A DNA stretch of 64,000 nt from Lachnospiraceae bacterium (lineage in GTDB: Bacteria; Bacillota; Clostridia; Lachnospirales; Lachnospiraceae): contig JAAUZK010000032.1 in NCBI GenBank assembly GCA_014804655.1, positions 124,001 to 188,000 on the forward strand. Reading direction: 5' to 3'. Each line of letters opens with the position of its first letter. Positions within the stretch are counted from its first letter, which is position 1. The notes under the pieces are model-generated. The model was not told the DNA's origin. It did no database searches and saw only the letters and a program-made list of their open reading frames with translations. Position numbers and translations under genes: made by a program. Below, in pieces: positions 9,165 through 17,591 of this stretch.

Positions 9165-10481
9165 ATGGAAGCAGTAATCCTGGAAATACTGGAAACGACG
9201 ACAATCGCAGTCGGCGGTTTCCTAATAAAAAAATATGTATTTTTAGAGCCGGATATGGAACCGAAGAAGCAGCGCTATTTTTACATGTTCAGTTTTTTGC
9301 TGATTGGTATAGTGTTTTTAGTTTTTGGGAAAGATGTTGCATCGCTGGCGGCACTATTTATGATAGAATTAAATGTTTGTCTTAGCAGGGACAAACACAG
9401 ACTTCGGAGTTTAGTTTTGCTGATTCCGTTTTTGGGCATTGTCAACGGGCTTTTGCTTCCGCTTTTGTTTGTGCCGCCGTATCTGCTATCTTTGTCTACG
9501 CAGGAAGCTTTTGTTTATCAGTTTGTAGCCTACGGACTATTATTTGCGTTGCTGGTCATTTTCTATGTGAAAGGGCAGAACTGGCGACGCTGGTTTTATG
9601 AGAATATGCAGCACAGGAAATTACGAAAATCAGAGAAGTATCTGTTGTGGATGGTCGGGATTCTAATGCTGTTTTTTTCAAACGTAGTGGCGAAGCAGAT
9701 TTTGGAGGCTGACGGAACTGCGGGGGCGGTGGACAAATTGTACGGACAAAAGTTTGGGTTGTTTGTCGGTATCAGCAGCATTTCAGCATTTATAATGTCA
9801 GTTACGATTATCGTACTGATCATGCAGGGCAATAAGCGTTCCTTTTACCATGAGCAGGTTTCCAATATGCAGTCCGGCTTGATTAAGTTCATGGCGGAGG
9901 TTGTGGAGAACAGAGACGATAATACGGGCGGACACATCAGGCGCACGGCGGAATATGTGGAGAGTATAGCAAAAGAGTTGAAAAAGCAGGGGATATACAG
10001 TGATATTCTGACTGACAGGTATATGAGCGACATGATAGTGGCAGCGCCGCTGCACGACATCGGGAAAATACATATACCGGACGCTGTCTTAAACAAACCG
10101 GGGAAACTGACGGAAGAAGAGTTTGAGATTATGAAAACGCATACCACCGCTGGAGAGGAACTGCTTATCCGTGCAAAGGAAGAACTTGGGGAATCGGGAT
10201 ATCTGAATACGGCGTTGGAGATGGCGGCGTATCATCATGAATGGTGGAACGGCAAAGGCTATCCCTACGGCGTATGTGGGGAAGAAATACCGCTTTGTGC
10301 GAGGATCATGGCGGTGGCGGATGTTTTTGACGCGCTGACTTCCAAACGCTGTTATAAAAGCGCTATGCCGCTTGAAAAGGCGTGTGCGATCATTAGGGAG
10401 GAATCCGGCACACATTTTGATCCGGCAGTTGTTGAGGCGTTTTTTGCGGCAGATATTGGAGGAGCAGGAAAATTAGGTTAA
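9165..10481 (+). CDS. HD-GYP domain phosphohydrolase, membrane-anchored
   Basis: A 438-residue protein. The N-terminal ~220 residues form about six to seven hydrophobic helices, an integral-membrane sensory region. The C-terminal half is an HD-GYP domain: GGHIRRTAEYVESIA, the metal-binding HDIGKIHIPD near residue 297, KPGKLTEEEFEIMKTH, then AAYHHEWWNGKGYP with the GYP signature. The family degrades cyclic di-GMP to pGpG or GMP, and all metal and signature residues look intact. No GGDEF gene occurs in the window. The gene stands alone after the GNAT remnant. Confidence 0.93.
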   Translation: MEAVILEILETTTIAVGGFLIKKYVFLEPDMEPKKQRYFYMFSFLLIGIVFLVFGKDVASLAALFMIELNVCLSRDKHRLRSLVLLIPFLGIVNGLLLPLLFVPPYLLSLSTQEAFVYQFVAYGLLFALLVIFYVKGQNWRRWFYENMQHRKLRKSEKYLLWMVGILMLFFSNVVAKQILEADGTAGAVDKLYGQKFGLFVGISSISAFIMSVTIIVLIMQGNKRSFYHEQVSNMQSGLIKFMAEVVENRDDNTGGHIRRTAEYVESIAKELKKQGIYSDILTDRYMSDMIVAAPLHDIGKIHIPDAVLNKPGKLTEEEFEIMKTHTTAGEELLIRAKEELGESGYLNTALEMAAYHHEWWNGKGYPYGVCGEEIPLCARIMAVADVFDALTSKRCYKSAMPLEKACAIIREESGTHFDPAVVEAFFAADIGGAGKLG

Positions 10482-10618
10482 GACATAAACCAATCTATTA
10501 CACTATTTGCTTGTAAATTAACGAAGATTGATAACGGATTACGCTGATTAAGGGTAAAAAACAATGCTCGTAAGATAATATAGATTTTTATAAATCGGTA
10601 TTTCTGAGGTTTACTGTA

Positions 10619-11289
10619 ATGAAGAGAATGAATGATGTGTTGAAGTTGCCCGTGCTGATCATATATGTTATCGTATTTTACAGCATATGGACTGTATGGG
10701 AGTTTTGGATAAAGACTTTTATTAGTAATATTTTTGCAAATGAATGCATATCACAATTGATAAAATCCGGTATTATTAAAAATCTAGTGTGGACATTTCC
10801 TGCAATTCTGCTTGTTCAGTACTTCAAATCAGATGTCTGCATCCCCTTAAAGGAAATGTTTTCAACCAAAGTTAATTGGCTGAAATACCTGCCGATTTAT
10901 ATTTTTTTTACCGTTTATATATTGGCAGGCGCAATCTTAAAAAACGGTGGAGTGGAAATAGTCAGAGTTTTGGAATCGACAAAATAATAATTGTTCTATT
11001 TGTAGGTCTGACAGAAGAAATGGTTTTCCGGGGGTGGCTGCTCAATGTCACAATTTGCGAAAATCGAAAATGGTTTTACATAATCATAAATGCCGCAATG
11101 TTCCTTACAATCCATTTTCCGATATGGATTTACAGCGGGAATTTCATCGGCTACTTTACAAGTTTGCAATTTATAGAGGTAATGGTATTAAGCGCTATTT
11201 TTAGCACCACATTTATAAAGAGCAGAAGCATATTTGTGCCGATTATTTTACATATGTATTATGATTTGCTGGTGTTTATGTTCATTTGA
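10619..11289 (+). pseudogene. CPBP intramembrane metalloprotease, frameshifted
   Basis: Two overlapping track ORFs (10619-10987 and 10876-11289) are halves of one CPBP/Abi-family protein. The first gives three hydrophobic helices from MKRMNDVLKLP and ends at TAA after LESTK. The second, read from about 10975 in the next frame, continues KIIIVLFVGLTEEMVFRGWL, which carries the family's EExxxR motif, and then the histidine-bearing helices (FLTIHFP, PIILHMYYDL). The switch lies near the run ACAAAATAATAA. An unbroken version would be about 223 residues, normal for the family. It may be a true mutation or a one-base sequence error; I see no classical slippery heptamer for programmed shifting. Confidence 0.75.
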
Positions 11290-11419
11290 GTACTTAATCC
11301 TGACTTACGATGCTGAGAATTATATGGTTTAAACTGTGTAGACAAATTAGTGCAAACGAGAACAGGACTTTCAAAGTGTGATTAGTTATAATCAGTGCAT
11401 ACAAGGAGGGTTAAGCGCA

Positions 11420-12307
11420 GTGTCGATACAGCTTATACAGCAGGCAATATGTTATATGGAAGAACATATTTGTGAAAACATAAATTATGCCGAGGTTGCA
11501 AAAAGCGTGCATATGTCAAGCTACAATTTTCATCGGACATTCAGTTTTATTGTGGGAATGACGGCGAATGAGTATATCAGAAAACGACGGCTTACATTAG
11601 CGGCTCAGGAGTTACAGACAACGGATATATCAGTGATTGACGCGGCATATAAGTATGGCTATGAATCGCCGGAAAGTTTTAGTAAAGCTTTTTCACGATT
11701 TCATGGCTCAACTCCGAAGCAGGCAAAGCAAAAAGGCACAAAACTTCATTTGTTTAATCCGCTTGTAATAAAAATTATATTGGAAGGCGGTAGTATTATG
11801 GATTACAGAATCGAGCACCGGGAAAGACAACAATTTATTGCACTGGTAAGAGCTTTTCCGAACGAAATCAGCAATGATGACAATGATCACAGTATCCCTG
11901 ACTTTTGGACGGAATGTTCTGAAAAAAATCTCATTGAACCTATGAAATTACTTCGGTCTGAGGGCAAAAGAGATTTGTATGGCTTGTGCAGTCCCCTTAG
12001 AGACAGCGAAACCCATTTCAATTACGGGATCGGTATTATGATTGATGAAGATACCGATACTACAAAACTGGAGCATTTTACCCAAAGCGGTTACTCCATA
12101 TGGGAAACGGAACCTGCTGACTATGCCGTGTTTAAGTGCTTTGGTTCCGACGGCGACTGTTTAGGGGAAACGTGGAGCAAGTTTTTCAAAGAATTTGTTC
12201 CGCAAACGGGTTACACGCAGACGGACGATACAGACTATGAAATATACTTTGACAATGGTGAAAGTGGTCTGTTTTGTGAGTTATGGGTTCCTGTAAAGAA
12301 AGCTTGA
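11420..12307 (+). CDS. AraC-type regulator with GyrI-like effector domain
   Basis: A 295-residue regulator. Residues ~5-105 are an AraC/XylS DNA-binding domain with two helix-turn-helix units (AEVAKSVHMSSYNFHRTFSF; AAYKYGYESPESFSKAFSRF, then HGSTPKQAK). After a short linker, MDYRIEHRERQQFIALVRAF begins a GyrI-like small-molecule binding domain that runs to the end. The GTG at 11420 is chosen because ACAAGGAGGG lies 9 bases upstream; the track start at 11378 has no ribosome site. A similar protein is encoded at 17592. Such Rob/SoxS-like fusions often sense lipophilic compounds, but the ligand is unknown. It is followed by a palindrome and a terminator. Confidence 0.88.
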   Translation: MSIQLIQQAICYMEEHICENINYAEVAKSVHMSSYNFHRTFSFIVGMTANEYIRKRRLTLAAQELQTTDISVIDAAYKYGYESPESFSKAFSRFHGSTPKQAKQKGTKLHLFNPLVIKIILEGGSIMDYRIEHRERQQFIALVRAFPNEISNDDNDHSIPDFWTECSEKNLIEPMKLLRSEGKRDLYGLCSPLRDSETHFNYGIGIMIDEDTDTTKLEHFTQSGYSIWETEPADYAVFKCFGSDGDCLGETWSKFFKEFVPQTGYTQTDDTDYEIYFDNGESGLFCELWVPVKKA

Positions 12308-12316
12308 TAGTCTCGG

Positions 12317-12334
12317 AATTCGCTTAAGCGAATT
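12317..12334. repeat. 18-bp perfect palindrome
   Basis: AATTCGCTTAAGCGAATT is perfectly self-complementary and lies 10 bases after the AraC stop codon. It has no T-run, so it is more like a protein-binding site or a cruciform than a terminator. Confidence 0.6.
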
Positions 12335-12346
12335 GTAAGCAGTCAG

Positions 12347-12378
12347 GGAGCAACAGCTTAAAGCATGGTTGCTCCTTT
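12347..12378 (+). terminator. Probable terminator after the AraC/GyrI gene
   Basis: GGAGCAAC and GTTGCTCC form an 8-bp stem around a 13-base loop, followed by only three T residues. The stem is good and the tail is weak; it lies between convergent genes. Confidence 0.5.
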
Positions 12379-12413
12379 GAATGATTAAGTTCTTCAGTAG
12401 GAGATATAAGCTT

Positions 12414-12740
12414 TCAGCAGTCCCACTGATAATATTTCAAATCTACATGAGTTTCATCCTTCAAAATGATGCCCTCCTCTTTCAACAGAGCACCCTGCTC
12501 ATGCCAGCCGGGTGCGAGTCTGCCTGCATGATTGACGACTCTGTGACAGGGATAGTTGCCGTAGAGATGTGATATACGCAACACTTTTCCTACTAAACGG
12601 GAATTTTTTTCTCTGCCGATCAGCCGGGCGATCTGCCCGTAGGTGGCAACACGCCCCTCAGGGATTTCCTCCACTACAGAAAGGATTTCATAGATCAGAT
12701 CGTCAGACAGCGCAGTGCTGTTTCTCTTTTGTGAGTACAT
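12414..12740 (-). CDS. MGMT-family DNA alkyltransferase-like protein
   Basis: A 108-residue protein equal to the C-terminal DNA-binding domain of O6-alkylguanine-DNA alkyltransferases. It has the helix-turn-helix with the arginine finger (GRVATYGQIARLIG), LVGKVLR in place of the usual VGxAL, and the acceptor motif PCHRVV. True methyltransferases use this Cys, whereas the short ATL proteins have Trp there; this one keeps Cys but lacks the N-terminal domain, as many small clostridial homologues do. Whether it transfers alkyl groups itself or only flags lesions for excision repair is undecided. It is convergent with the AraC/GyrI gene. Confidence 0.85.
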   Translation of the reverse strand: MYSQKRNSTALSDDLIYEILSVVEEIPEGRVATYGQIARLIGREKNSRLVGKVLRISHLYGNYPCHRVVNHAGRLAPGWHEQGALLKEEGIILKDETHVDLKYYQWDC

Positions 12741-12846
12741 AGTCTTTTATCCCCTTACTGTTTGAGCTTTCAATTATAATTTTATCACTAAAAGGAAAAA
12801 AACCAAAGCGTTTCAATCGCTTCACCATATCCCGCATGTTTTGTGC

Positions 12847-12852
12847 TATAAT
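12847..12852 (+). promoter_or_regulatory. Extended -10 element upstream of the kinase-like gene
   Basis: TGCTATAAT is a canonical extended -10 in the 250-base divergent gap. The downstream leader has a weak hairpin (ATGCGA ... TCGCAT) followed by T-rich sequence. No convincing -35 is seen at the right distance. The rest of the gap shows only an AAGCG/CGCTT hairpin near 12805. Confidence 0.4.
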
Positions 12853-12991
12853 ATTTTATGCGATGATTTTTTCGCATTTTCTTTATTTTATAGGAAATTG
12901 TCTGTTTATGCACGAGTCTGCGGAACTGCGTAGTATCTCATGAGCAATACAGATTTTTTGGAAATTGAACATTAAAAAAAGAAAGGTGAAA

Positions 12992-13876
12992 ATGGAGAAC
13001 TTAGAATTTGTTAAAGATATTAATTCATATACTGTGATTGAAAAAATAGTGGAGGGGTGTTCCGGAGATGAGAAGTACAAGCTTGAAAAAGATGGAAAAT
13101 ACTTTCTGCTGCGAGTGGGAGATAAGACAAAGGCACCTGAAAGGAGAAATGAGTATGATCGACTTAGAGACTATGCCAGGAAGGGTATAAATACTCATAA
13201 ACCCATCATGTTTGATACGACAATCGACACATTCTATTCCATTGTATCGTGGGTTAGCGGAACGCCGGTAATGGACATTATTAAGAAAGATGTTACAAAA
13301 AGTTATTATCAGCTTGGAAGAAAGGTTGGTGTGGAACTGCAAAAGCTGCATTTATCTTCTCAAAGCGATTCAAAGATAGATTGGCAGGATATTATTAGTA
13401 AAAAGGCAGACCTGTTTTTAGAGAATTATCATCGGATGAGCATCGATTTTTCTTGCAGCCAATATGCGGAACAGTATATTTTGAACAACATCGCATTAAT
13501 GGCGGACAGACCACAAGTTATTTTGCATGGAGATTTTCACTGGAATAATTGTGTCGTGGATGAGACGGGTAATGTTGGCATAATAGACTTTTCGGGGAAC
13601 AATACAGGCGATCCGTGGTATGAGTTTGGAGGATTACTGTGGGCATTGGAATATAGTGAAAGCTTTGCGAACGGACAGATTGACGGATATTTTGACACGC
13701 CGCCGGACGAGTTCTGGAAGATTTTTAAGTTTTATGTTGCTCTATATGCTTTTGAACATTTGACGTATCATAATGGTACTTCAGAAGATATTAGGAATCA
13801 CATTTTCAATGCAGGCAGGATGCTGGAAGTTTTTGGAAAAGATTTCGAATTGAAGCTGCCGCTTTTTAGAAAATAA
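12992..13876 (+). CDS. APH-family phosphotransferase-like kinase
   Basis: A 294-residue protein with the aminoglycoside/choline kinase fold. An N-lobe with the beta-strand lysine (KYFLLRVGDK) is followed by the catalytic loop VILHGDFHWNNCV and the metal-binding GIIDFSG. These match Brenner's motif (HGDxHxxN) and the DFG-equivalent, so the enzyme should bind ATP and magnesium. Start ATG 12992 is preceded by GAAAGGTGA. Related proteins phosphorylate aminoglycosides, macrolides, choline or sugars; the substrate here is unknown and drug resistance should not be assumed. It stands between the MGMT-family gene and sirC. Confidence 0.85.
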   Translation: MENLEFVKDINSYTVIEKIVEGCSGDEKYKLEKDGKYFLLRVGDKTKAPERRNEYDRLRDYARKGINTHKPIMFDTTIDTFYSIVSWVSGTPVMDIIKKDVTKSYYQLGRKVGVELQKLHLSSQSDSKIDWQDIISKKADLFLENYHRMSIDFSCSQYAEQYILNNIALMADRPQVILHGDFHWNNCVVDETGNVGIIDFSGNNTGDPWYEFGGLLWALEYSESFANGQIDGYFDTPPDEFWKIFKFYVALYAFEHLTYHNGTSEDIRNHIFNAGRMLEVFGKDFELKLPLFRK

Positions 13877-13936
13877 AATTCAGTTTACGATAATAATTGG
13901 TTTGAAGCGAAAAGAAGATGAATAAAAGGTGATCAG

Positions 13937-14572
13937 ATGGGATATTTTCCTTTTTTTATGGATATAACCGAGAAAAATGGCGTGATCGTAGGCGGAGGAA
14001 AGGTTGCGGCGAGGAAGGTTGAGAAGTTGCTTTTGTTTGAACCCAATCTGACTGTGATCGCGCCTCAGATTGAAGAATGTATACGAACACAGGAGAAGCT
14101 GTTGCAAAAGGATACAGCGGCATCTTTGTGTTTTATGGAGCGGGAATTTAGGATGGAAGATTTAGCCGGAGCGGATTTCGTGATCGCGGCGACAGATGAT
14201 GAAATGTTGAATGGTCGTATATCGGACTGTTGTAAGGCGAAACAGATTCCGGTAAATGTAGTGGATGACAGGGAGAAATGTTCTTTCTTTTTTCCGGCTC
14301 TGGTGAAGGAGGGAGCTCTAACCATCGGGATTTCAACAGATGGCAAGTGTCCGGTGGCGGCGTCTTGGATGAGGAAAGAAATATCCCGTACTCTTCCGTC
14401 TGGGCTTGGCGAAATGATTGACTTAATCAGTCAAATCCGCCCGCGAGTGATGGAACTGGATGTGCCGGAATCGGTGAGAAAAGATATTTTGGAGAGGATG
14501 TTTCTGTATTGTATGGAAAAAGATGGTGAGGTGACGTTGGAGGAATTGGTGAGTAAATTTTTCGTAAATTAA
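13937..14572 (+). CDS. sirC: Precorrin-2 dehydrogenase / siroheme synthase N-domain
   Basis: A 211-residue stand-alone version of the CysG N-terminal module. It starts GYFPFFMDITEKNGVIVGGG, the typical entry into the NAD-binding Rossmann fold, followed by VAARKVEKLL, DFVIAATDD and VNVVDDREKCSFFFPA, all hallmarks of the family. It oxidises precorrin-2 to sirohydrochlorin with NAD and, in Met8p-like forms, also inserts iron to make siroheme. It uses the product of CobA, whose gene lies 5 kb downstream. Canonically it sits next to hemA and hemC; here a 10 kb insert separates it from hemA and a toxin-antitoxin pair separates it from hemC. Confidence 0.92.
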   Translation: MGYFPFFMDITEKNGVIVGGGKVAARKVEKLLLFEPNLTVIAPQIEECIRTQEKLLQKDTAASLCFMEREFRMEDLAGADFVIAATDDEMLNGRISDCCKAKQIPVNVVDDREKCSFFFPALVKEGALTIGISTDGKCPVAASWMRKEISRTLPSGLGEMIDLISQIRPRVMELDVPESVRKDILERMFLYCMEKDGEVTLEELVSKFFVN

Positions 14573-14609
14573 AAAGAGCCGAGGACTGGTATTTTCGTGT
14601 GTATTTTTA

Positions 14610-14639
14610 TTGACTCTCTGATAGCATTTATGCTATCAT
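14610..14639 (+). promoter_or_regulatory. Toxin-antitoxin promoter with palindromic operator
   Basis: TTGACT and TATCAT are 18 bases apart. The perfect palindrome GATAGCAT-TT-ATGCTATC (14620-14637) fills the spacer and overlaps the -10, exactly where an Xre-type antitoxin would block RNA polymerase. The first gene starts 40 bases later. Confidence 0.75.
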
Positions 14640-14679
14640 TGCATTAGGAATAAAAGAAAGGAAGCACGCACATTACTAA

Positions 14680-15048
14680 ATGTACATAGTTGAATTCTAT
14701 GAGAATACTGCCGGTGAATCTGAATTATGGAGCTTTCTCGAAGAGCTTCGTGTAAAGTCCGCGAATAATAAAGATGCCCGCATACAATATAAGCAAATAA
14801 GCCTTTATATTCAGCTCTTACAGGATAATGGAACAAGGCTGCCGGAAAATATAACCAAGCATCTCGATGAAGATATTTGGGAACTTCGCCCCGGAAACAA
14901 CAGGGTTTTTTATTTTTACTATAAAGACAATAAATTTGTTCTTTTACATTATTTTCGCAAGAAATCACAGAAAACACCTAAGCGTGAGATTGATCGTGCC
15001 AAAGCAGAACGTGACGATTATCTCGCACGGAAGGAGGCAGAAGCATGA
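14680..15048 (+). CDS. RelE/HigB-type toxin (Gp49-like)
   Basis: A 122-residue protein of the phage-derived Gp49/HigB-like branch of the RelE/ParE superfamily. It starts MYIVEFYENTAGESELWSFL and has the core strands DIWELRPGNNRVFYFYY and FVLLHYFRKKSQKTP, the region where this family keeps its basic catalytic residues. A tail PKREIDRAKAERDDYL is typical. Such toxins cut mRNA on the ribosome. The stop codon overlaps the start of the Xre gene (ATGA), giving the reversed toxin-first order of HigBA-like systems. The ribosome site AAAGGAAG is adequate. Confidence 0.9.
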   Translation: MYIVEFYENTAGESELWSFLEELRVKSANNKDARIQYKQISLYIQLLQDNGTRLPENITKHLDEDIWELRPGNNRVFYFYYKDNKFVLLHYFRKKSQKTPKREIDRAKAERDDYLARKEAEA

Positions 15049-15323
15049 GGACATGGAATGATTATAAAGATCATGTAAAAACAATTGACCCCGAAGCTAA
15101 AAAAGATATTGAAGAGGTTGAAAGTATTGCGGCTATTGTTGGCGCCCTGATAGAACAGCGCAATGCTCTTGGTATAAGTCAGAGAGAGCTTGCTGTGATG
15201 TGTGGAATTCCGCAATCATCTGTAGCACGAATCGAATCCTTTAAAACAGTACCAAACCTTGATACTCTTCTTAAAATTATGCAGCCGTTGGGTTTAAAAC
15301 TTTCGGTTGCGGTTGCTGAGTGA
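15045..15323 (+). CDS. HigA-like Xre antitoxin
   Basis: A 92-residue antitoxin. Residues ~35-90 form a Xre helix-turn-helix (GISQRELAVMCGIPQSSVAR, then IESFKTVPNLDTLLKIMQPLG). The N-terminal 30 residues, ending EVESIAAIVGALIEQR, would bind the toxin. The coding sequence overlaps the toxin by four bases, so translation is probably coupled. It is expected to repress the pair through the palindrome at 14620-14637. The pair lies between sirC and hemC and interrupts that operon. Confidence 0.92.
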   Translation: MRTWNDYKDHVKTIDPEAKKDIEEVESIAAIVGALIEQRNALGISQRELAVMCGIPQSSVARIESFKTVPNLDTLLKIMQPLGLKLSVAVAE

Positions 15324-15393
15324 AATCTATCCCTGGATCATTGGATCTGGGGATTTTAATTCTTTCATACATTAATGAACAGGGAGCAGATCT

Positions 15394-16377
15394 ATGAACA
15401 AAATCCGGATTGGTACAAGAGGCAGTAAACTGGCTCTAAAGCAGGCATTTCTGGTGCAGGAGGCATTGCGGCAGACAGGCGGCACGATAGACACAGAAAT
15501 TGTAGTTGTACATACGAAAGGTGATAAAGTTCAGGATAGACCTTTGTCCGAAATCGGGGACAAGGGAGTTTTTGCCTCAGAATTAGAACAGGCTTTGCTG
15601 AACGGGCAGATTGACATAGCAGTACATTCTGCGAAAGACTTGCCCATGACTCTGGCAGAGGGATTGACCATTGCGGCTGTACTTCCGAGAGGGGACGTGA
15701 GGGACGTGCTTGTGATTCCTGAGGGCGGGAGAATGCCTCTTCCGGCAGGGAGTGAACAGAAAGCTGCAAATGTGTCTGACCGGAGCTTTGTAATTGGGAG
15801 TGGCAGCAGGCGGAGGCAGCAGCTGGCAAGTCAGATGTGGGAGAATGTAGTCTTTGAAAATATACGCGGTAATGTGGACACCCGTCTGAGAAAGCTGAAG
15901 GATGGCAGCAGTGATGGAATCATCTATGATGGAATCATATTGGCAAAAGCGGGATTGGACCGGTTAGGGATTGACTCGGAACGAGAAGAAGGATTGGAGT
16001 TTTATCCCCTTCCACCCGAACAGTTTCTGCCGGCGGCGTGTCAGGGAATCATTGCAGTGGAGGCTGTGCAGGATTCTGTCGCGGCTATGTTGTGCAGAAT
16101 AATTACGGATTCAGAGACGGAACTTTGCTTTCTGGTGGAGAGGGAAGTGCTGGCACAGTTATCGGTAGATTGTAGTGAAGCTGCTGCTGCATGGTGTAGA
16201 CAGGAGAAGGATGGCCTGAAGCTGGATGTGATGTATGCTGGGAACAGGGAGCAGCTTGTTTGTGAAGTGGATTCCTATACGGGCGAAATGGAAGAGAATA
16301 GAGCAGAGCAGCTTTGTGCGGGATTGGCGATGGCGCGGGAGGCGGCGAAAAATGTAGCGAGCATTGAATCTTTATGA
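15394..16377 (+). CDS. hemC: Porphobilinogen deaminase (hydroxymethylbilane synthase)
   Basis: HemC joins four porphobilinogens into hydroxymethylbilane. The 327-residue product begins MNKIRIGTRGSKLAL and has the catalytic aspartate in HSAKDLPM (residue 82), GSGSRRRQQL and ENIRGNVDTRL. The dipyrromethane cofactor should attach to Cys260 in LSVDCSEAA. That site lacks the usual GC-x-x-P setting, and the usually glycine-rich PAPGQG segment reads LPAACQG, so the enzyme is somewhat divergent. A ribosome site (AGGGAGCAG) precedes ATG 15394. It follows the toxin-antitoxin pair by 70 bases and could be read through from its promoter. Confidence 0.94.
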   Translation: MNKIRIGTRGSKLALKQAFLVQEALRQTGGTIDTEIVVVHTKGDKVQDRPLSEIGDKGVFASELEQALLNGQIDIAVHSAKDLPMTLAEGLTIAAVLPRGDVRDVLVIPEGGRMPLPAGSEQKAANVSDRSFVIGSGSRRRQQLASQMWENVVFENIRGNVDTRLRKLKDGSSDGIIYDGIILAKAGLDRLGIDSEREEGLEFYPLPPEQFLPAACQGIIAVEAVQDSVAAMLCRIITDSETELCFLVEREVLAQLSVDCSEAAAAWCRQEKDGLKLDVMYAGNREQLVCEVDSYTGEMEENRAEQLCAGLAMAREAAKNVASIESL

Positions 16378-16489
16378 AAAGAAGCGGCTTAAGTGAAAAC
16401 GGACAAAATACAGCATTTATTGTCGGGAAAAGTGCATCTGAAAATCATATACTTGAGTTGACATTATAAATGGTTAGGAGGGTGCACAT

Positions 16490-17413
16490 ATGGAAGCGTA
16501 TATTTTAGAACACTACAGACAGACGGGGATATTTACTTATGCAGGATGCTATAAAGAGTACTTTCGCTCCCTGCCCGACGATATTGCCGTGCTGGGCAGA
16601 CTGGTATGTAGTCAGGTAATACACAGGGTAACCTTGAAAGAGGGAAACACCAATGCGAATGCAACTCTTTTGTATGGAGATATGAACCGGTATCCATGGT
16701 ATCGGATGCGATGCGAGGATGATGTCCTTTTGACGGCTCCGGCTCTTACCGCAGAGTTGTTTCGTATGGATGAACGGGGTTTTGCGAAAGATAGGAAAGT
16801 AGAACGTAAAATTGTGGTAACATGCCGCTATGTGTCGGTGCTGATGAGCGCTATCTTAAAAGCCAAAGGGATTCCGGCGAGAAGCCGTGCCGGATTTGCA
16901 CCTTATTTTAAAGAGGGTGTCAGCATGGATCATTGGATCAATCAATATTATAATGAAAAAGAGAGACGCTGGGTCACTTTCGACGCTGATGGATTTTATG
17001 AGGAGGGAGGTATGTCTCTTTCCCAATATGATATGCCTGCGGACAGCTTTGATTGGGTAGCAGAAGCTTATCTTGCTGTGAGGAGAGGAGAGGCGGACGG
17101 CAGGCAGTATCTGTATGCGGACGGATTGGGAACCTGTTCTCTTCCTGCGTTGGTTCGCTATCTGATCTATGATTTTCATGCGCTTATGAATCATGAGTTG
17201 ACATACAGTTTTATACCCGCTTATCTGGACGGTAGACTTGACAGGCTGACTGAGGAGGAGCTGCAAGAGTTAGATCGACTGGCGGAATGGATGTTGGAAC
17301 CGGATAGACATTTTGATAAACTTTGTGCGCTTTGGGGGCAGGAAAGGAAGTTCAGAATTTTAAACAGTCCGCTTGTGGGAGCATATGATCATGGTGCAGA
17401 GTTTGAGGAGTGA
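16490..17413 (+). CDS. Transglutaminase-like superfamily protein
   Basis: A 307-residue cytoplasmic-looking protein with a papain-like transglutaminase core. The Cys-His-Asp order is visible in VTCRYVSVLMSAILKAKGIP (Cys near residue 111), MDHWINQYYN (His near 147) and RRWVTFDAD (Asp near 165). The spacing CRYxxxLMxxxLKAxGIPAR is the family hallmark. There is no signal peptide. The remaining C-terminal 140 residues are helical and not recognised. Start ATG 16490 follows TTAGGAGGG. Bacterial members act as peptidases or amidases, but the target is unknown. It separates hemC from cobA-hemD together with two other genes. Confidence 0.85.
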   Translation: MEAYILEHYRQTGIFTYAGCYKEYFRSLPDDIAVLGRLVCSQVIHRVTLKEGNTNANATLLYGDMNRYPWYRMRCEDDVLLTAPALTAELFRMDERGFAKDRKVERKIVVTCRYVSVLMSAILKAKGIPARSRAGFAPYFKEGVSMDHWINQYYNEKERRWVTFDADGFYEEGGMSLSQYDMPADSFDWVAEAYLAVRRGEADGRQYLYADGLGTCSLPALVRYLIYDFHALMNHELTYSFIPAYLDGRLDRLTEEELQELDRLAEWMLEPDRHFDKLCALWGQERKFRILNSPLVGAYDHGAEFEE

Positions 17414-17591
17414 TTTCCGCGAGCAATGAGTCAAAGTTTTCCTGACCCTGACGATTACAGCGAGGGGTAAATACCTTGTTGGGTTTGGCGGGATAATTGA
17501 CTTTGCAAGCAACGGAACGAAAGGGCGTGCCTTTTGGCCTTGTAGGGAAATATGCCCTATGTGATGAAGAGAATTCAGGGAGGGCTGCCGT

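Noticed and set aside
12793-12820. Minus-strand terminator near the MGMT-family gene
   Set aside because: An AAGCG/CGCTT stem with a T-run exists, but it lies in the leader of that gene and no upstream minus-strand gene would use it.
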